Assembly (NCBI GenBank): GCA_038214295.1
Contig: JBBQSA010000011.1
Location: 1-64,000 of the forward strand
Origin: SHZI01 sp038214295
GTDB lineage: Bacteria > Pseudomonadota > Gammaproteobacteria > Steroidobacterales > GCA-2729495
DNA length: 64,000 nt
Direction: 5' to 3'
Part shown: piece by piece, positions 35,222-45,915 of the stretch
How the letters are laid out: every line of letters starts with the position of its first letter
Position numbering within the stretch: the first letter of the stretch is position 1
Translations under genes and position numbers: made by a program
Notes under the pieces: model-generated
What the model was told of the DNA's origin: nothing
Databases searched by the model: none
The model's input: only the letters and a program-made list of their open reading frames with translations

Positions 35222-36199
35222 ATGAACCCCGGCCATTCGCAGCGACTTTCAGTTCTCGGCATGGGGCTTCTGGCTGTGGCCTGTGGGCCCGGACCGTCCC
35301 CGACAACCGTGCCCCGGGTGGCCCGCGCAATCGTCGTCGAGCCCGCCATCGTGTCGATGCCGGCCGGCTCCCGGGCCCAGCTGGCAGCCCAGGTCAACGA
35401 CAACAGCGGCCAGCCGATCGGCGGCTCCCCCATCACCTTCGAGAGCGCCAACCCCGTCATTGCCTCCGTCTCCGCGACGGGCCTGGTCACAGCATCCGGC
35501 CCGGCCGGCGAGACTACGGTGCGCGTCGCCAGTGGTATCCGCTCGGCAGAAGTTACGGTGCGGATCGGCCCCGGCGCACCGGCCGCGCTCGATATTGTGC
35601 AGGGGCCGAAGCCTGCTGCGCAGGTGTCGCGCCTGATCGGGGAAATCCAGGTCGTGGTGCGCGATGAACTGGGCAACCCCGTGTCCGGCGCGCCGCTCAC
35701 CTGGCAGACCACCGGCAAGGGGGGCACCCTGGAGGGGACCAGCGAACGGACCGGCCCCGAAGGCATTGGCACGGCCCGCTGGATCGCTGGCAGCGCTCCC
35801 GGGGACCAGGCGCTGGCGGTCCAGTCCGGATCGATCCCCCCCCAGGTGCTGCGCACCGTGGTTGGCCCCGGCCCGCCCGCCATGATCCGCATCAATATCG
35901 ATCCTCCACTGACCGCCGACTCCCTCGAGGTCGGTGCGAGTCGGCAGGTCCGGATCCGGGTCGTCGACGAATTCGGCAACAGCGTGCCCGATGCGCAAGT
36001 CCTGCTGACGTCGGGCCGGGGCTGTGGCCTCGATGCCATAAACCTGGTTTCCGACGGCGAGGGAAACACCGCGGCCACCGCATGGGTGCCGGGATCCGCG
36101 GGAAGTTGCACACTCATCGCCCGGATCGGGGACCCGGCCATCGAGGCAAAGGTTCCGGTAAAGGTTGTCCGGGCCGCGCCGGCCCAACGCGAGCGCTGA
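35222..36199 (+). CDS. Lipoprotein with bacterial Ig-like domains
   Basis: 325 residues. Lipobox LAVAC (Cys21) follows a short hydrophobic signal. The mature protein has three Ig-like sandwich units: a Big_2-like one (about 35-115, ITFESANPVIASVSATGLVTA), then two Big_1-like units (about 120-215, VRDELGNPVSGAPLTWQTTG; about 220-315, VVDEFGNSVPDAQVLLTSG), as in intimin/invasin-type proteins. Probably a surface or periplasmic spacer. The ATG at 35222 is preceded by AGGAG about 12 bases upstream; an earlier in-frame start at 35147 lacks a signal. Function unknown. Confidence 0.85.
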   Translation: MNPGHSQRLSVLGMGLLAVACGPGPSPTTVPRVARAIVVEPAIVSMPAGSRAQLAAQVNDNSGQPIGGSPITFESANPVIASVSATGLVTASGPAGETTVRVASGIRSAEVTVRIGPGAPAALDIVQGPKPAAQVSRLIGEIQVVVRDELGNPVSGAPLTWQTTGKGGTLEGTSERTGPEGIGTARWIAGSAPGDQALAVQSGSIPPQVLRTVVGPGPPAMIRINIDPPLTADSLEVGASRQVRIRVVDEFGNSVPDAQVLLTSGRGCGLDAINLVSDGEGNTAATAWVPGSAGSCTLIARIGDPAIEAKVPVKVVRAAPAQRER

Positions 36200-36236
36200 G
36201 CCGGGCCATCAGGCTCCCGGTGGCAGGGTTTCGCCT

Positions 36237-37409
36237 TTACCCCTCCAGGGCTACCTTCAGCGCCCCGATCAGGTCGTCCGCGTCCTCCAGGCCCACCGAC
36301 AGGCGCACCAGGCCATCGGTCAGGCCGATGCGCTGGCGCTCCTTCGGCTCCACATCCGCATGGGTCATCGTCACCGGGTGGGTGATCAGCGACTCGACGG
36401 AGCCCAGGTTCTCGGCGAGCGACCAGAGCCGGATGCGATCCATCAGGGCCTTGCCGGCGGCGACACCACCCTTCACCTCGAAGGACAGCATCGCGCCGAA
36501 GCCCGTGGCCTGGCGCTTCGCGAGCTCGTGCTGGGGAAAGGACGGCAGGCCCGGGTAGGCGACCCACGTGACCTTCGGGTGCCCCTCAAGGAATTTCGCG
36601 ATGGCGAGCGCGTTGGCGGCCTGCCGGTCCATGCGCACCGACAGGGTCTTGCAGCCCTGCAACGTCAGGAAGGCCACCTGGGGCGACATGATCATGCCCG
36701 TCGCGTTCATGATGAAGCGGATAGCCTTCGCCTGCTCATCGCTGCTCACAACGATGGCGCCGCCCACTGTGGCGTTGTGGCCGTCGAAGTACTTGGTAGT
36801 GCTGTGGATCACCACGTCAGCGCCCAGCTCGAGCGGCCGCTGGTAGTACGGCGTGAGGAAGGTGTTGTCCACCGCGTGCAGGATGCGATGCTCGCGGGCC
36901 ACGTCGGAGACGGCCCGCAGGTCGGTGAGCTTCAACGTCGGGTTCGCCGGCGTCTCGGTGAGGATCAGCTTGGTGTTCTTGCGGATCGCCTTGCGCACGT
37001 TCGCCGCGTCGGACGTGTCCACGAAGGAGAACTCCACGCCGAAGCGGGCGTACACCTTGGTGCTGAGACGGTAGGTGCCACCGTAGACCACGTCGGAGAC
37101 AACCGCGTGGTCGCCGGCGTTCAGGTAGGCCAGGTACAGGCCGTTGATGGCGGCCATGCCGGTGCCGAAGCAGATGGTGTCCGTACCACCCTCCAGGTCC
37201 GTGAGCTTGTTCTCGAGGGCCCGGACGGTGGGATTGGCGGAGCGCGAATAGGAATAGCCCTTCGCCAGGTACTGGTCCACCGACTCCTGGACGTAGGTGG
37301 TGGTCTGGTAGATGGGCGTGAGGATCGAGCCGGTCACGGGATCCGGCACCACGCCGGCGTGGACCTGACGGGTGCTGAAGCCGGGCTTCCTGGTGGTCTT
37401 GTCAGTCAT
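36237..37409 (-). CDS. PLP-dependent transsulfuration enzyme (cystathionine gamma-synthase / gamma-lyase family)
   Basis: Cys/Met-metabolism PLP enzyme, 390 residues. PLP lysine in HSTTKYFDGHNATVGG, cofactor-phosphate segment FGTGMAAING, DNTFLTPYYQRPLELGAD with the PLP-pairing Asp, and the C-terminal MTHADVEPKERQRIGLTDGLVRLSVGLED block. Could act as cystathionine gamma-synthase (metB), gamma-lyase or O-succinylhomoserine sulfhydrylase; the sequence alone does not decide, so no symbol is given. The ATG at 37409 follows a clean family N-terminus (GFSTRQVHAGVVPDP). Same strand as the acyl-CoA dehydrogenase 34 nt upstream. Confidence 0.92.
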   Translation of the reverse strand: MTDKTTRKPGFSTRQVHAGVVPDPVTGSILTPIYQTTTYVQESVDQYLAKGYSYSRSANPTVRALENKLTDLEGGTDTICFGTGMAAINGLYLAYLNAGDHAVVSDVVYGGTYRLSTKVYARFGVEFSFVDTSDAANVRKAIRKNTKLILTETPANPTLKLTDLRAVSDVAREHRILHAVDNTFLTPYYQRPLELGADVVIHSTTKYFDGHNATVGGAIVVSSDEQAKAIRFIMNATGMIMSPQVAFLTLQGCKTLSVRMDRQAANALAIAKFLEGHPKVTWVAYPGLPSFPQHELAKRQATGFGAMLSFEVKGGVAAGKALMDRIRLWSLAENLGSVESLITHPVTMTHADVEPKERQRIGLTDGLVRLSVGLEDADDLIGALKVALEG

Positions 37410-37443
37410 GGCAGGCACTCGGCAACAGGGGCGGGCGATTGTA

Positions 37444-39222
37444 CTAGAACTGGTCGTCCGCCAGCGCCAGCAGGGTCTCGGGACCCGCCTCGATCGCTCG
37501 CAGGTGGGCGGTGGCGAGCGGCAGGACCTGCTCTGCGTAGAAGCGTGCGGTGATGATCCGCGTCTGGCAGAAGTCCCGATCACTGCCCGTCGCCCCGGCC
37601 GCGATTCGCTGGCTGCACAGCAGGGCGCCGCGGGCCAGCTGCCAGCCGCCAGTGACGGTCCCGAGCAGCATCAGCATGTGGTACGAGGCAGCCCCGGGCG
37701 CCGCGGGATCCTCCGCGTGGTTCGCCTTGAGCCAGGTCCCGGCAGCCTCGATGGCCTTACGACCTTCCGCGAGCGCCTTGCTGATGACGGCGAGCGCGCT
37801 GTCCCCGGCCAGTGCGGCCTCAAACTCCCGAATCTCCGCAATCAGCGCCACCAGCGACTCGCCGCCATCCCGCAGGATCTTCCGGCCGACGAGGTCGTTG
37901 GCCTGGATGCCGGTGGTGCCCTCGTAGATCGTCGTGATGCGCGCGTCCCGCAGGTACTGGGCCGCGCCGGTCTCCTCCACGTAGCCCATGCCGCCGTGGA
38001 CCTGGATGCCGAGCGAGGTGAGTACCTGGCCCATCTCGGTGGACCAGCCCTTGACCACGGGCGTCATCAACTCGACACGGGACTGGTGCTGGGCGCGCGT
38101 GGCCGCATCCGGGTGCCGGAGGCTGATGTCGAGATCGGCGGCGGTGACGTAGGCGATGCTGCGCATGGCCTCGATATAGGCCTTCATCGTGAGCAGCATC
38201 CGCCGGACATCGGCATGCTGGATGATCGGGGCGCGGTCTTTCTGGCCGGCGACCCTGCCCTGGACGCGATCCTTCGCGTAGGCCAGGGCCCGCTGGTAGG
38301 CGCGCTCGGAAAGCGCGACGCCCTCCAGGCCGACGCCGAGGCGGGCGTGGTTCATCATCGTGAACATGGCAGCGAGGCCGTTGTTCAGCTCGCCAACGAG
38401 GTAGCCCTCGGCGCCCTCGAAAGCCATCACGCAGGTGGGGCTGCCGTGGATGCCCAGCTTGTGTTCGACTGATATCGGCCGCACCTGGTTGCGCTCGCCG
38501 GGCGCGCCGTCCGCCTTCAGCAGGAACTTGGGCACGATGAAGAGCGAGATGCCGCGCACGCCGGGCGGCGCGTCTGGCAGGCGGGCGAGCACCAGGTGCA
38601 CGACGTTGCTCGTCATGTCGTGGTCGCCCCAGGTGATGTAGATCTTCTGGCCAGTGATCCGGTAGTGCTTGCCCTCGGGCACGGCCTGGGTGCGCAACGC
38701 CGCGAGGTCGGAGCCCGCCTGGGGCTCGGTCAGGTTCATCGTGCCGGTCCACTCGCCGGAGACCATCTTCGGAAGGTAGGTCTTGCGAAGCTCGTCGGAC
38801 GCGTGGGCCTCGATGGCACGGGCCGCGCCCTCTGTCAGCAGCGGGCACAGCGACCAGGCGAGGTTGGCGGCACACCACATCTCCTCGATGGCAACGCCCA
38901 GCAGGATCGGCAGGCCCTGGCCGCCGTACTCCACCGGCCCGGTGACGCCGGCCCAGCCGCCGGCCGTGTACTGCCGGTAGACCGCCTTGAATTCCTCCGG
39001 GACGATGACCCGGTCGTTTTCCACGCGGGTCCCCTGCTGGTCACCGATCCAGTTGGTCGGGCCGATGACACTGGTTGCGAGCTCCGCCGCTTCCTCGAGT
39101 ACCGCGGCGGCGAGCTCGGCCGTGACTTCCTCGCAGCCAGGCAGCGCGGTAATCCGCTCGAGACCCGCCAGGTCCCGCAGCACAAAAAGCATCTCCTGGA
39201 CTGGAGCGCGGTATTCAGACAT
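37444..39222 (-). CDS. Acyl-CoA dehydrogenase, DmdC-like (long form)
   Basis: 592 residues, longer than ordinary ~380-residue enzymes because of a helical C-terminal extension, as in 3-methylmercaptopropionyl-CoA dehydrogenase DmdC and related proteins. FAD/substrate segments: WTGTMNLTEPQAGSDLAALR, KIYITWGDHDM, and the C-terminal domain with the catalytic glutamate in ITTIYEGTTGIQANDLVGRK. Introduces a trans double bond into an acyl-CoA and passes electrons to ETF. DmdC-type proteins also include general long-chain enzymes, so DMSP catabolism is not implied. Next upstream gene is typA, 133 nt away. Confidence 0.93.
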   Translation of the reverse strand: MSEYRAPVQEMLFVLRDLAGLERITALPGCEEVTAELAAAVLEEAAELATSVIGPTNWIGDQQGTRVENDRVIVPEEFKAVYRQYTAGGWAGVTGPVEYGGQGLPILLGVAIEEMWCAANLAWSLCPLLTEGAARAIEAHASDELRKTYLPKMVSGEWTGTMNLTEPQAGSDLAALRTQAVPEGKHYRITGQKIYITWGDHDMTSNVVHLVLARLPDAPPGVRGISLFIVPKFLLKADGAPGERNQVRPISVEHKLGIHGSPTCVMAFEGAEGYLVGELNNGLAAMFTMMNHARLGVGLEGVALSERAYQRALAYAKDRVQGRVAGQKDRAPIIQHADVRRMLLTMKAYIEAMRSIAYVTAADLDISLRHPDAATRAQHQSRVELMTPVVKGWSTEMGQVLTSLGIQVHGGMGYVEETGAAQYLRDARITTIYEGTTGIQANDLVGRKILRDGGESLVALIAEIREFEAALAGDSALAVISKALAEGRKAIEAAGTWLKANHAEDPAAPGAASYHMLMLLGTVTGGWQLARGALLCSQRIAAGATGSDRDFCQTRIITARFYAEQVLPLATAHLRAIEAGPETLLALADDQF

Positions 39223-39242
39223 GGCTGTAACCTGCTGTTTTT

Positions 39243-39252
39243 ATTTATATAA
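39243..39252 (-). promoter_or_regulatory. Candidate AT-rich -10 for the acyl-CoA dehydrogenase gene
   Basis: The minus strand reads TTATATAAAT here, 20-30 bp before the start codon at 39222, in a genome with almost no such AT-rich stretches. It is a plausible -10 region. No -35 was placed with confidence. Confidence 0.35.
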
Positions 39253-39294
39253 CCATAGGCCCGCCACAGGCCCACCTGCCACCTAAGGTATCCC

Positions 39295-39341
39295 GCCAGG
39301 CAGCGCGCCCACAAGGCGCGTCGGCCCAGGCACTGCCTGGC
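39295..39341. repeat. Nested inverted repeat downstream of typA
   Basis: Outer 9-bp perfect arms GCCAGGCAG (39295-39303) and CTGCCTGGC (39333-39341), with inner arms CGCGCC (39304-39309) and GGCGCG (39315-39320). It starts 15 nt beyond the typA stop on the minus strand. There is no T run, so it is not a standard intrinsic terminator, but it may still end or stabilise the typA transcript. Confidence 0.45.
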
Positions 39342-39355
39342 AGGACCGGGGCCCG

Positions 39356-41206
<1,851 letters not shown>

Positions 41207-41235
41207 GGGGGAAGCCGGGGGACGAGTAGCCGATA

Positions 41236-41241
41236 ATTATA
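41236..41241 (-). promoter_or_regulatory. Consensus -10 (TATAAT) for typA
   Basis: A perfect TATAAT is read on the minus strand at 41241-41236, about 30 bp before the typA start, within the divergent gap shared with the NlpC/P60 gene. Transcription would start near 41229 and give a leader of about 22 nt. The -35 position is poor (GTGCGT-like). Confidence 0.6.
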
Positions 41242-41346
41242 GAGGGGCCGGGTGCCGGACGCACACTTTGTGACCGGCGACGGGGCGGACGGGCCCGAAA
41301 GCGGGTGTAAACTGCCGGCCTCCGCGGGGTTGGGGCCTTAACGGAC

Positions 41347-41868
41347 ATGGCACTGCAACGCAGTCTCGGCCGGCACTGGCTGGCGGCAGCGGCGACCGCC
41401 GCGGCGGTCATTGCCGGCTGCAGCAGCGCACCCCGCAGCCCGGAAGCCCCCGCCACCGTCCTGCCCTCCGCGCAGCCATCCGGCCCCCTGGACCCCGTCC
41501 GGGCCCAGGTGGTGTTCACGGCGATGCAGATGGTCGGCGTCCCGTACCAGTGGGGCGGGTCCTCCCCCCAAGGCTTCGATTGCAGCGGCCTTGTCCAGTT
41601 TGCCTACTCGAACGCGGGCCTGCGCCTGCCGCGGACCGCCGCCGAACAGCTGGCCGCCTCCACGCCCGTGACCCTGGAGAACGCCCAGGCCGGCGACCTG
41701 CTGTTCTTCCGGGACGGCAGCCGTACCTCCCATGTGGCCATCTACCTGGGCGAGGGCCGCTTCGTGCACGCGCCCAGCACGGGCAACAGCGTATCGCTCG
41801 ACAGCTTCGGCAACGCCTACTGGCGCATGCGCTTCGCCCGGGCCGGCCGCGTTCCGCCGGCCAGCTAG
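41347..41868 (+). CDS. NlpC/P60-family cell-wall hydrolase lipoprotein
   Basis: Predicted murein DL-endopeptidase, 173 residues. A signal with lipobox VIAGC puts the lipid on Cys25. A short linker leads to the NlpC/P60 domain (about 52-170) with catalytic Cys79 in GFDCSGLVQF, His129 in TSHVAIYLG and His141 in RFVHAPSTG. The size and layout match Spr/MepS- or NlpC-like enzymes of the proteobacterial envelope. Divergent from typA, convergent with the MAPEG gene (11-nt gap). Confidence 0.94.
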   Translation: MALQRSLGRHWLAAAATAAAVIAGCSSAPRSPEAPATVLPSAQPSGPLDPVRAQVVFTAMQMVGVPYQWGGSSPQGFDCSGLVQFAYSNAGLRLPRTAAEQLAASTPVTLENAQAGDLLFFRDGSRTSHVAIYLGEGRFVHAPSTGNSVSLDSFGNAYWRMRFARAGRVPPAS

Positions 41869-41879
41869 CGTCGGGCCGG

Positions 41880-42269
41880 CTAGCGGAGCACCAGCACCAG
41901 ATTGCCGGCCGCCAGGGCCAGCAGCAGCGCCCAGGTCAGCGTGACACCCGCAAAACGGCCCGTGCTCCGTCCCGAGGTCCCCGACAGGCCGACCACGTGC
42001 AGGATCCGCGCCATCAGCAGCAGGATGCCTGCCCCCAGCAGCGACCACGCTGGCGCACCGCCACCCTCGAGCAGCGCCATCAGCAGCAGGGCGAAAGGCA
42101 CGTACTCCGAAAAATTCCCGTGGATGCGGATGGCCCGTTCGAGCTCGGCATTCTCGCCGGCGCCGAGCCCCACGCGGAAGCGGATGCGCCGCTGCGCGAC
42201 CCGGTAACTCAGCAGGACATAAAGAATCGCCATCAGGCTGGCGTAAAAGGCGGTGATCGGCGCGGACAT
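41880..42269 (-). CDS. MAPEG-family membrane protein
   Basis: 129 residues, four predicted TM helices. The family block is RIRFRVGLGAGENAELERAI followed by RIHGNFSEYVPFALLLMALLE and ARILHVVGL, typical of bacterial MAPEG proteins (membrane-associated eicosanoid/glutathione metabolism). Many bacterial members are inner-membrane glutathione-dependent enzymes or of unknown role. It is the last gene of the beta-oxidation operon, starting 9 nt after the acyl-CoA ligase stop, with AGGAGAA as Shine-Dalgarno. Here it may detoxify lipid-derived electrophiles. Confidence 0.9.
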   Translation of the reverse strand: MSAPITAFYASLMAILYVLLSYRVAQRRIRFRVGLGAGENAELERAIRIHGNFSEYVPFALLLMALLEGGGAPAWSLLGAGILLLMARILHVVGLSGTSGRSTGRFAGVTLTWALLLALAAGNLVLVLR

Positions 42270-42278
42270 GAGCTTCTC

Positions 42279-43922
42279 CTAGGTCAGGTGATCCCGGTAC
42301 TGCTCCCGCAGCTGCACCTTGCTGATCTTGCCGGTGCCCGTGTGCGGGATGTCGGCGACGAACAGCACGTCGTCCGGCACCCACCAACTGGGCACCTTGC
42401 CGGCGAGGAAGGCCAGCAGGTCGTCGCGGGATACGGTTTCGCCGGGCTTGCGTACGACAATCAGCAGCGGGCGCTCGGACCACTTCGGGTGGGCCACGCC
42501 GATGACGGCAGCCTCGGCCACGGCGGGATGCCCCATCGCGAGGTTTTCCAGCTCGATGGAGCTGATCCACTCCCCGCCGGACTTGATCACATCCTTGGTC
42601 CGGTCGGTGATCTGCAGGTAGCCGTCCGCGTCGATCGTCGCCACATCGCCCGTGTCGAACCAGCCGTCGACCGTGTGGGCGTCGCCGGCATCGAGGCCAA
42701 AATATCGGCTCGCGACGAAGGGCCCACGGACCTGCAGCGAACCGAAGGCCTTGCCATCCCGGGGCTGCTCCTCGCCGTCATCCGCGACGATGCGCAGCTC
42801 GACGCCAAACACACTGCGACCCTGCTTCGCCCGGATGCTGCTCCGGGCTTCCGGGGATAGCCGCTCCTGGCCGGGCTTCGGCGCGTTGAAGGTACCGAGT
42901 GGCGAGATCTCCGTCATGCCCCAGGCGTGGTGAGTCTCCACGCCGTGCCGGTCGCGGAACTCGTCGATGATTGCCGGTGGACAGGCCGCGCCGCCCACCA
43001 CCGTGCGCTGGAGGCTGGTGAGCCGGGTCCCGGTCGCTGCCAGGTACTGGAGCAGTGCGAGCCAGACGGTCGGTACGCCCAGCGCGATGGTCACGCCCTC
43101 GCTGTTGATCAGGTCGACGAGCGTGGCCGGATCGCCGGCAGCCCGGCCCGGCAGGACGAGTTTCGCGCCAGCCAATGGGGCGACGAAGGGCACGCCCCAC
43201 GCGTTGACGTGAAACATCGGCACTACCGGCAGCACGGTATCGACAGCGCGCAAGCCCATCACGTCGGCGCACGCCGCCGCCATCGCGTGCAGCACGGTGG
43301 AGCGGTGGCTGTAGAGCACACCCTTGGGATCGCCCGTGGTCCCCGACGTGTAGCAGAGCGCACTGGCCCGCCATTCGTCGAGTTCCGGCCAGTCGAAGGC
43401 CGGCTCCTCACCCTCGAGCAGCGCCTCGTAACAGCGCGCCGCCGGGAGCAGCGGCGCCGCTGACGCAGGCGGCAGGTGGCCCGGCCCGGTCATGAACACC
43501 ACCGCCTGCACGTCCGTCAGGTGCGGTGTGACTTTCGAAAGCAGCGGTGCAAACTCCGGCGCCGCGAACAGCACGGTGGCCCCAGCGTGATTGATGATCC
43601 AGGCGATCTGCTCCGGCAACAGCCGCGGGTTGACGGTGTGCAGGATGCGCCCGGAACAGGCCACGGCGTAGAACAGCTCCAGGTGACGGAAGTCGTTCCA
43701 GGCGAGCGTGGCCACGCGCCCGTCGGCCGGCACCTGCAACCGATCGAGCGCGTTGGCGAGCCGGCCGGCGCGGGCAAACAGCTCGCCGTAGGTGCAACGG
43801 TGGCGCGGATGGTCGGCGGTGATCGAGACGATCACCTGCTCCGGGTGATTCTGCTGCGCGTGGCGCAGGATCCGGGTGACCGTCAGCGGCAAGTCCATCA
43901 TCAGGCCCTGCATGGGCGTCAT
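42279..43922 (-). CDS. Medium/long-chain acyl-CoA ligase, AlkK-like
   Basis: Adenylate-forming acyl-CoA synthetase, 547 residues from the ATG at 43922 that overlaps the hydrolase stop (ATGA). Motifs: YTSGTTGDPKGVLYSHRS, the MFHVNAWG and HAWGMTEISPLG blocks, WFDTGDVATID, DRTKDVIKSGGEWISSIELE and the C-terminal catalytic lysine in HTGTGKISKVQLRE. The short N-terminus and the DLPLTVTRILRHA opening resemble AlkK-type medium-chain or side-chain ligases more than FadD. As part of an operon with racemase and beta-oxidation genes it probably activates a branched or alicyclic acid. Confidence 0.93.
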   Translation of the reverse strand: MTPMQGLMMDLPLTVTRILRHAQQNHPEQVIVSITADHPRHRCTYGELFARAGRLANALDRLQVPADGRVATLAWNDFRHLELFYAVACSGRILHTVNPRLLPEQIAWIINHAGATVLFAAPEFAPLLSKVTPHLTDVQAVVFMTGPGHLPPASAAPLLPAARCYEALLEGEEPAFDWPELDEWRASALCYTSGTTGDPKGVLYSHRSTVLHAMAAACADVMGLRAVDTVLPVVPMFHVNAWGVPFVAPLAGAKLVLPGRAAGDPATLVDLINSEGVTIALGVPTVWLALLQYLAATGTRLTSLQRTVVGGAACPPAIIDEFRDRHGVETHHAWGMTEISPLGTFNAPKPGQERLSPEARSSIRAKQGRSVFGVELRIVADDGEEQPRDGKAFGSLQVRGPFVASRYFGLDAGDAHTVDGWFDTGDVATIDADGYLQITDRTKDVIKSGGEWISSIELENLAMGHPAVAEAAVIGVAHPKWSERPLLIVVRKPGETVSRDDLLAFLAGKVPSWWVPDDVLFVADIPHTGTGKISKVQLREQYRDHLT

Positions 43923-44764
43923 CCTCCTGCAAAGTCCGCGAGGCCTGGCCACTCGGCAGCGCCGATCTCCGGGTCGAAAAAGCCGAAGTGGCCGATGGTC
44001 CGGCCGGCGGCATTCCGGGCACCCAGGTTCACGAGCTCCCGGTCCGCGTTGGGGAACCAGTCGTGCCAGGCGCGCACGGCGCGCTCCGTCGCCAGGCTGT
44101 CCTGCTCCACCAGGTAGGTGCGCAGGCGGCAGCGCACCTCGTCGAAATACTGGTCCTTCGGACCCACCCTGACGCTGCGCAGGTAATCCGGGTCCCGGCC
44201 CCACTGCGCCCACTGCCGTGCAACGCCGGCGGGAATGGCCGGCCCCAGGCCAAAGAGCGCCGCCGGAAAGCTGCCGGAAAAGGCCGTCAGCAGCGGGATC
44301 GCGGCGTACCAGAGCGTGGCGACCTTGGCCCGCTCCAGGCCATCCCAGTGCCGCCAGTGGCCGGACTGGGTACCGACACCGACAAGGCCATCGACGCCAC
44401 GGACTTCGGGCGCCAGCCCGAGCAACTGGCCGCCCACCGAGTGCCCCAGCACCACGACCCGCGCCGGGCTCTGCGTCTCGCGCAACCAGCGGAGGGCCGC
44501 GGGAAAGTCCTCGCGGCCCCAGTGCTCGAGGCGGGTGCCCTGGGCGGTGGCCGCAGGCAGTACCGAGTCGCCGATGCCCCGGTAGTCGTAGGTCACGACA
44601 CCGATACCCCGCTCCACGAGGGCACCCGCGAGGTGCCGGTAGAAGCGGCGGCGAACGCCCATGGCGGAATTGATCAGCAGCCAGCTGCGTGCCCGCGCTG
44701 GCGCGTACACCGTGCCGTGCAGCTCCTGTCCGTCGGCCGCGCTGATGCGGATGCCCTCGGCCAT
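43919..44764 (-). CDS. Alpha/beta hydrolase
   Basis: 281 residues. Nucleophile Ser109 in the elbow LGHSVGGQ; YDYRGIGDS forms the strand-loop before it; catalytic Asp and His are probably in NADRELVNLGARN and IGHFGFFDPE. It resembles YheT/serine-aminopeptidase-like S33 hydrolases. Its ATG shares a base with the racemase stop (TGATG), and its stop overlaps the ligase start (ATGA). A thioesterase or ester-cleaving role in the beta-oxidation operon is likely; the substrate is unknown. No signal peptide. Confidence 0.88.
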   Translation of the reverse strand: MAEGIRISAADGQELHGTVYAPARARSWLLINSAMGVRRRFYRHLAGALVERGIGVVTYDYRGIGDSVLPAATAQGTRLEHWGREDFPAALRWLRETQSPARVVVLGHSVGGQLLGLAPEVRGVDGLVGVGTQSGHWRHWDGLERAKVATLWYAAIPLLTAFSGSFPAALFGLGPAIPAGVARQWAQWGRDPDYLRSVRVGPKDQYFDEVRCRLRTYLVEQDSLATERAVRAWHDWFPNADRELVNLGARNAAGRTIGHFGFFDPEIGAAEWPGLADFAGG

Positions 44765-45915
44765 CAGCGCTGTACCACCACCTGCGAGGCCAGCAGGCCC
44801 GCGATCTCGGCATCCACGAAGCCGGCTTCCAGCAGGATCGCGCGGCTGTCCGCACCGGCGGGTACCGGGGCCCGCGGCACGCCCGGCACACTGGCGCTGA
44901 AGCGCGGCGCCGGGGCGGCCTGGAGCACGCCGTTGACCGTCATGAAGGCGCCCCGCGCCACGTTGTGGGGATGTTCACTCGCCTCCGTCACCGTCAGGAC
45001 CGGGGCGAAGCAGGCGTCGGTGCCCTCCAGGAGCGCGCACCACTCCTGCCGCGTCTTCGTGCGGAACACCGCCGCCAGTTCCGCCTTGAGGCGCGGCCAC
45101 TCCGGGTCCGCTACCGGCACCGCGCCCATGCCGCGGGACCCGAAGCGCGCCGGGTCCAGCCCGGCCCGCTGGATCAACTCCGCGTAGAAGGCCGGCTCCA
45201 GCGCGGCGATGGCAATGAACTTGCCGTCCGCGGTCTCGTAGGTCGAGTAGTAGTGGGCCGCGCCGCTGAGGAAGCTCGTGCCGGTGCCCTCGTCGAAGAA
45301 CCCGGCAGCGCGGAAGCCGTGGAACATCGTCATCAGCGCATTGACCCCGTCGAGCATCGCGGCGTCCACCACCTGCCCTTCCGCCGTCCGCTGCGCGTTC
45401 TGGAGTGCGCAGAGGACGCCGAAGGCCAGCAGCATGCCCCCGCCACCGAAGTCGCCGAGGAGGTTCAGCGGGGGCACCGGCGGCGAGCCGGCCTGTCCGA
45501 TGGCCTGCAACGCGCCGGTCAGGGCGATGAAGTTCAGGTCGTGGCCCGCTGCCGCCGCCAGCGGTCCGTTCTGGCCCCAGCCGGTGACCCGGCCGTACAC
45601 CAGCCGTGGATTGCGCTTCCGACACACCTCCGGCCCGATGCCGAGCCGCTCCGCCACGCCCGGGCGGAAACCCTCGATCAGCGCGTCCGCCCCCTCCACG
45701 AGGCGCAGCAGGGTCTCGACGCCGCCCTCGCTGCGGAGATCGATGACGATGCTGCGGCGGTTGCGCCGGAGGGGGTCGAGCCGTTCGAGGGGATCGGGGG
45801 CCGGCCGGTCGACGCGGATCACGTCCGCGCCCATGTCCCCGAGCAGCATCCCGCAGAAGGGTCCCGGGCCGATGCTGGCCAGCTCGATGATCCGGAGGCC
45901 GTGCAGGGGGCCCAT
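44764..45915 (-). CDS. Alpha-methylacyl-CoA racemase (CaiB/BaiF family)
   Basis: 383 residues from the ATG at 45915, overlapping the acyl-CoA dehydrogenase stop (TGATG). The type III CoA-transferase fold shows ELASIGPGPFCGMLLGDMGADV, RNRRSIVIDL and YGRVTGWGQNGPLA. The racemase catalytic pair is kept: His-Asp in AAGHDLNFIALTGAL and Asp in LNLLGDFGGGGMLLAFGV, the AMACR pattern rather than the transferase one. Racemisation of 2-methylacyl-CoA lets (R)-branched acids, such as isoprenoid or sterol side chains, enter beta-oxidation. Start at an earlier in-frame codon is rejected because it lies inside the preceding gene. Confidence 0.93.
   Translation of the reverse strand: MGPLHGLRIIELASIGPGPFCGMLLGDMGADVIRVDRPAPDPLERLDPLRRNRRSIVIDLRSEGGVETLLRLVEGADALIEGFRPGVAERLGIGPEVCRKRNPRLVYGRVTGWGQNGPLAAAAGHDLNFIALTGALQAIGQAGSPPVPPLNLLGDFGGGGMLLAFGVLCALQNAQRTAEGQVVDAAMLDGVNALMTMFHGFRAAGFFDEGTGTSFLSGAAHYYSTYETADGKFIAIAALEPAFYAELIQRAGLDPARFGSRGMGAVPVADPEWPRLKAELAAVFRTKTRQEWCALLEGTDACFAPVLTVTEASEHPHNVARGAFMTVNGVLQAAPAPRFSASVPGVPRAPVPAGADSRAILLEAGFVDAEIAGLLASQVVVQR

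Noticed and set aside
37444..39222. DMSP demethylation pathway
   Set aside because: The enzyme is DmdC-like in length and layout, but dmdA, dmdB and dmdD are absent nearby and long-form acyl-CoA dehydrogenases are common in fatty-acid degraders.
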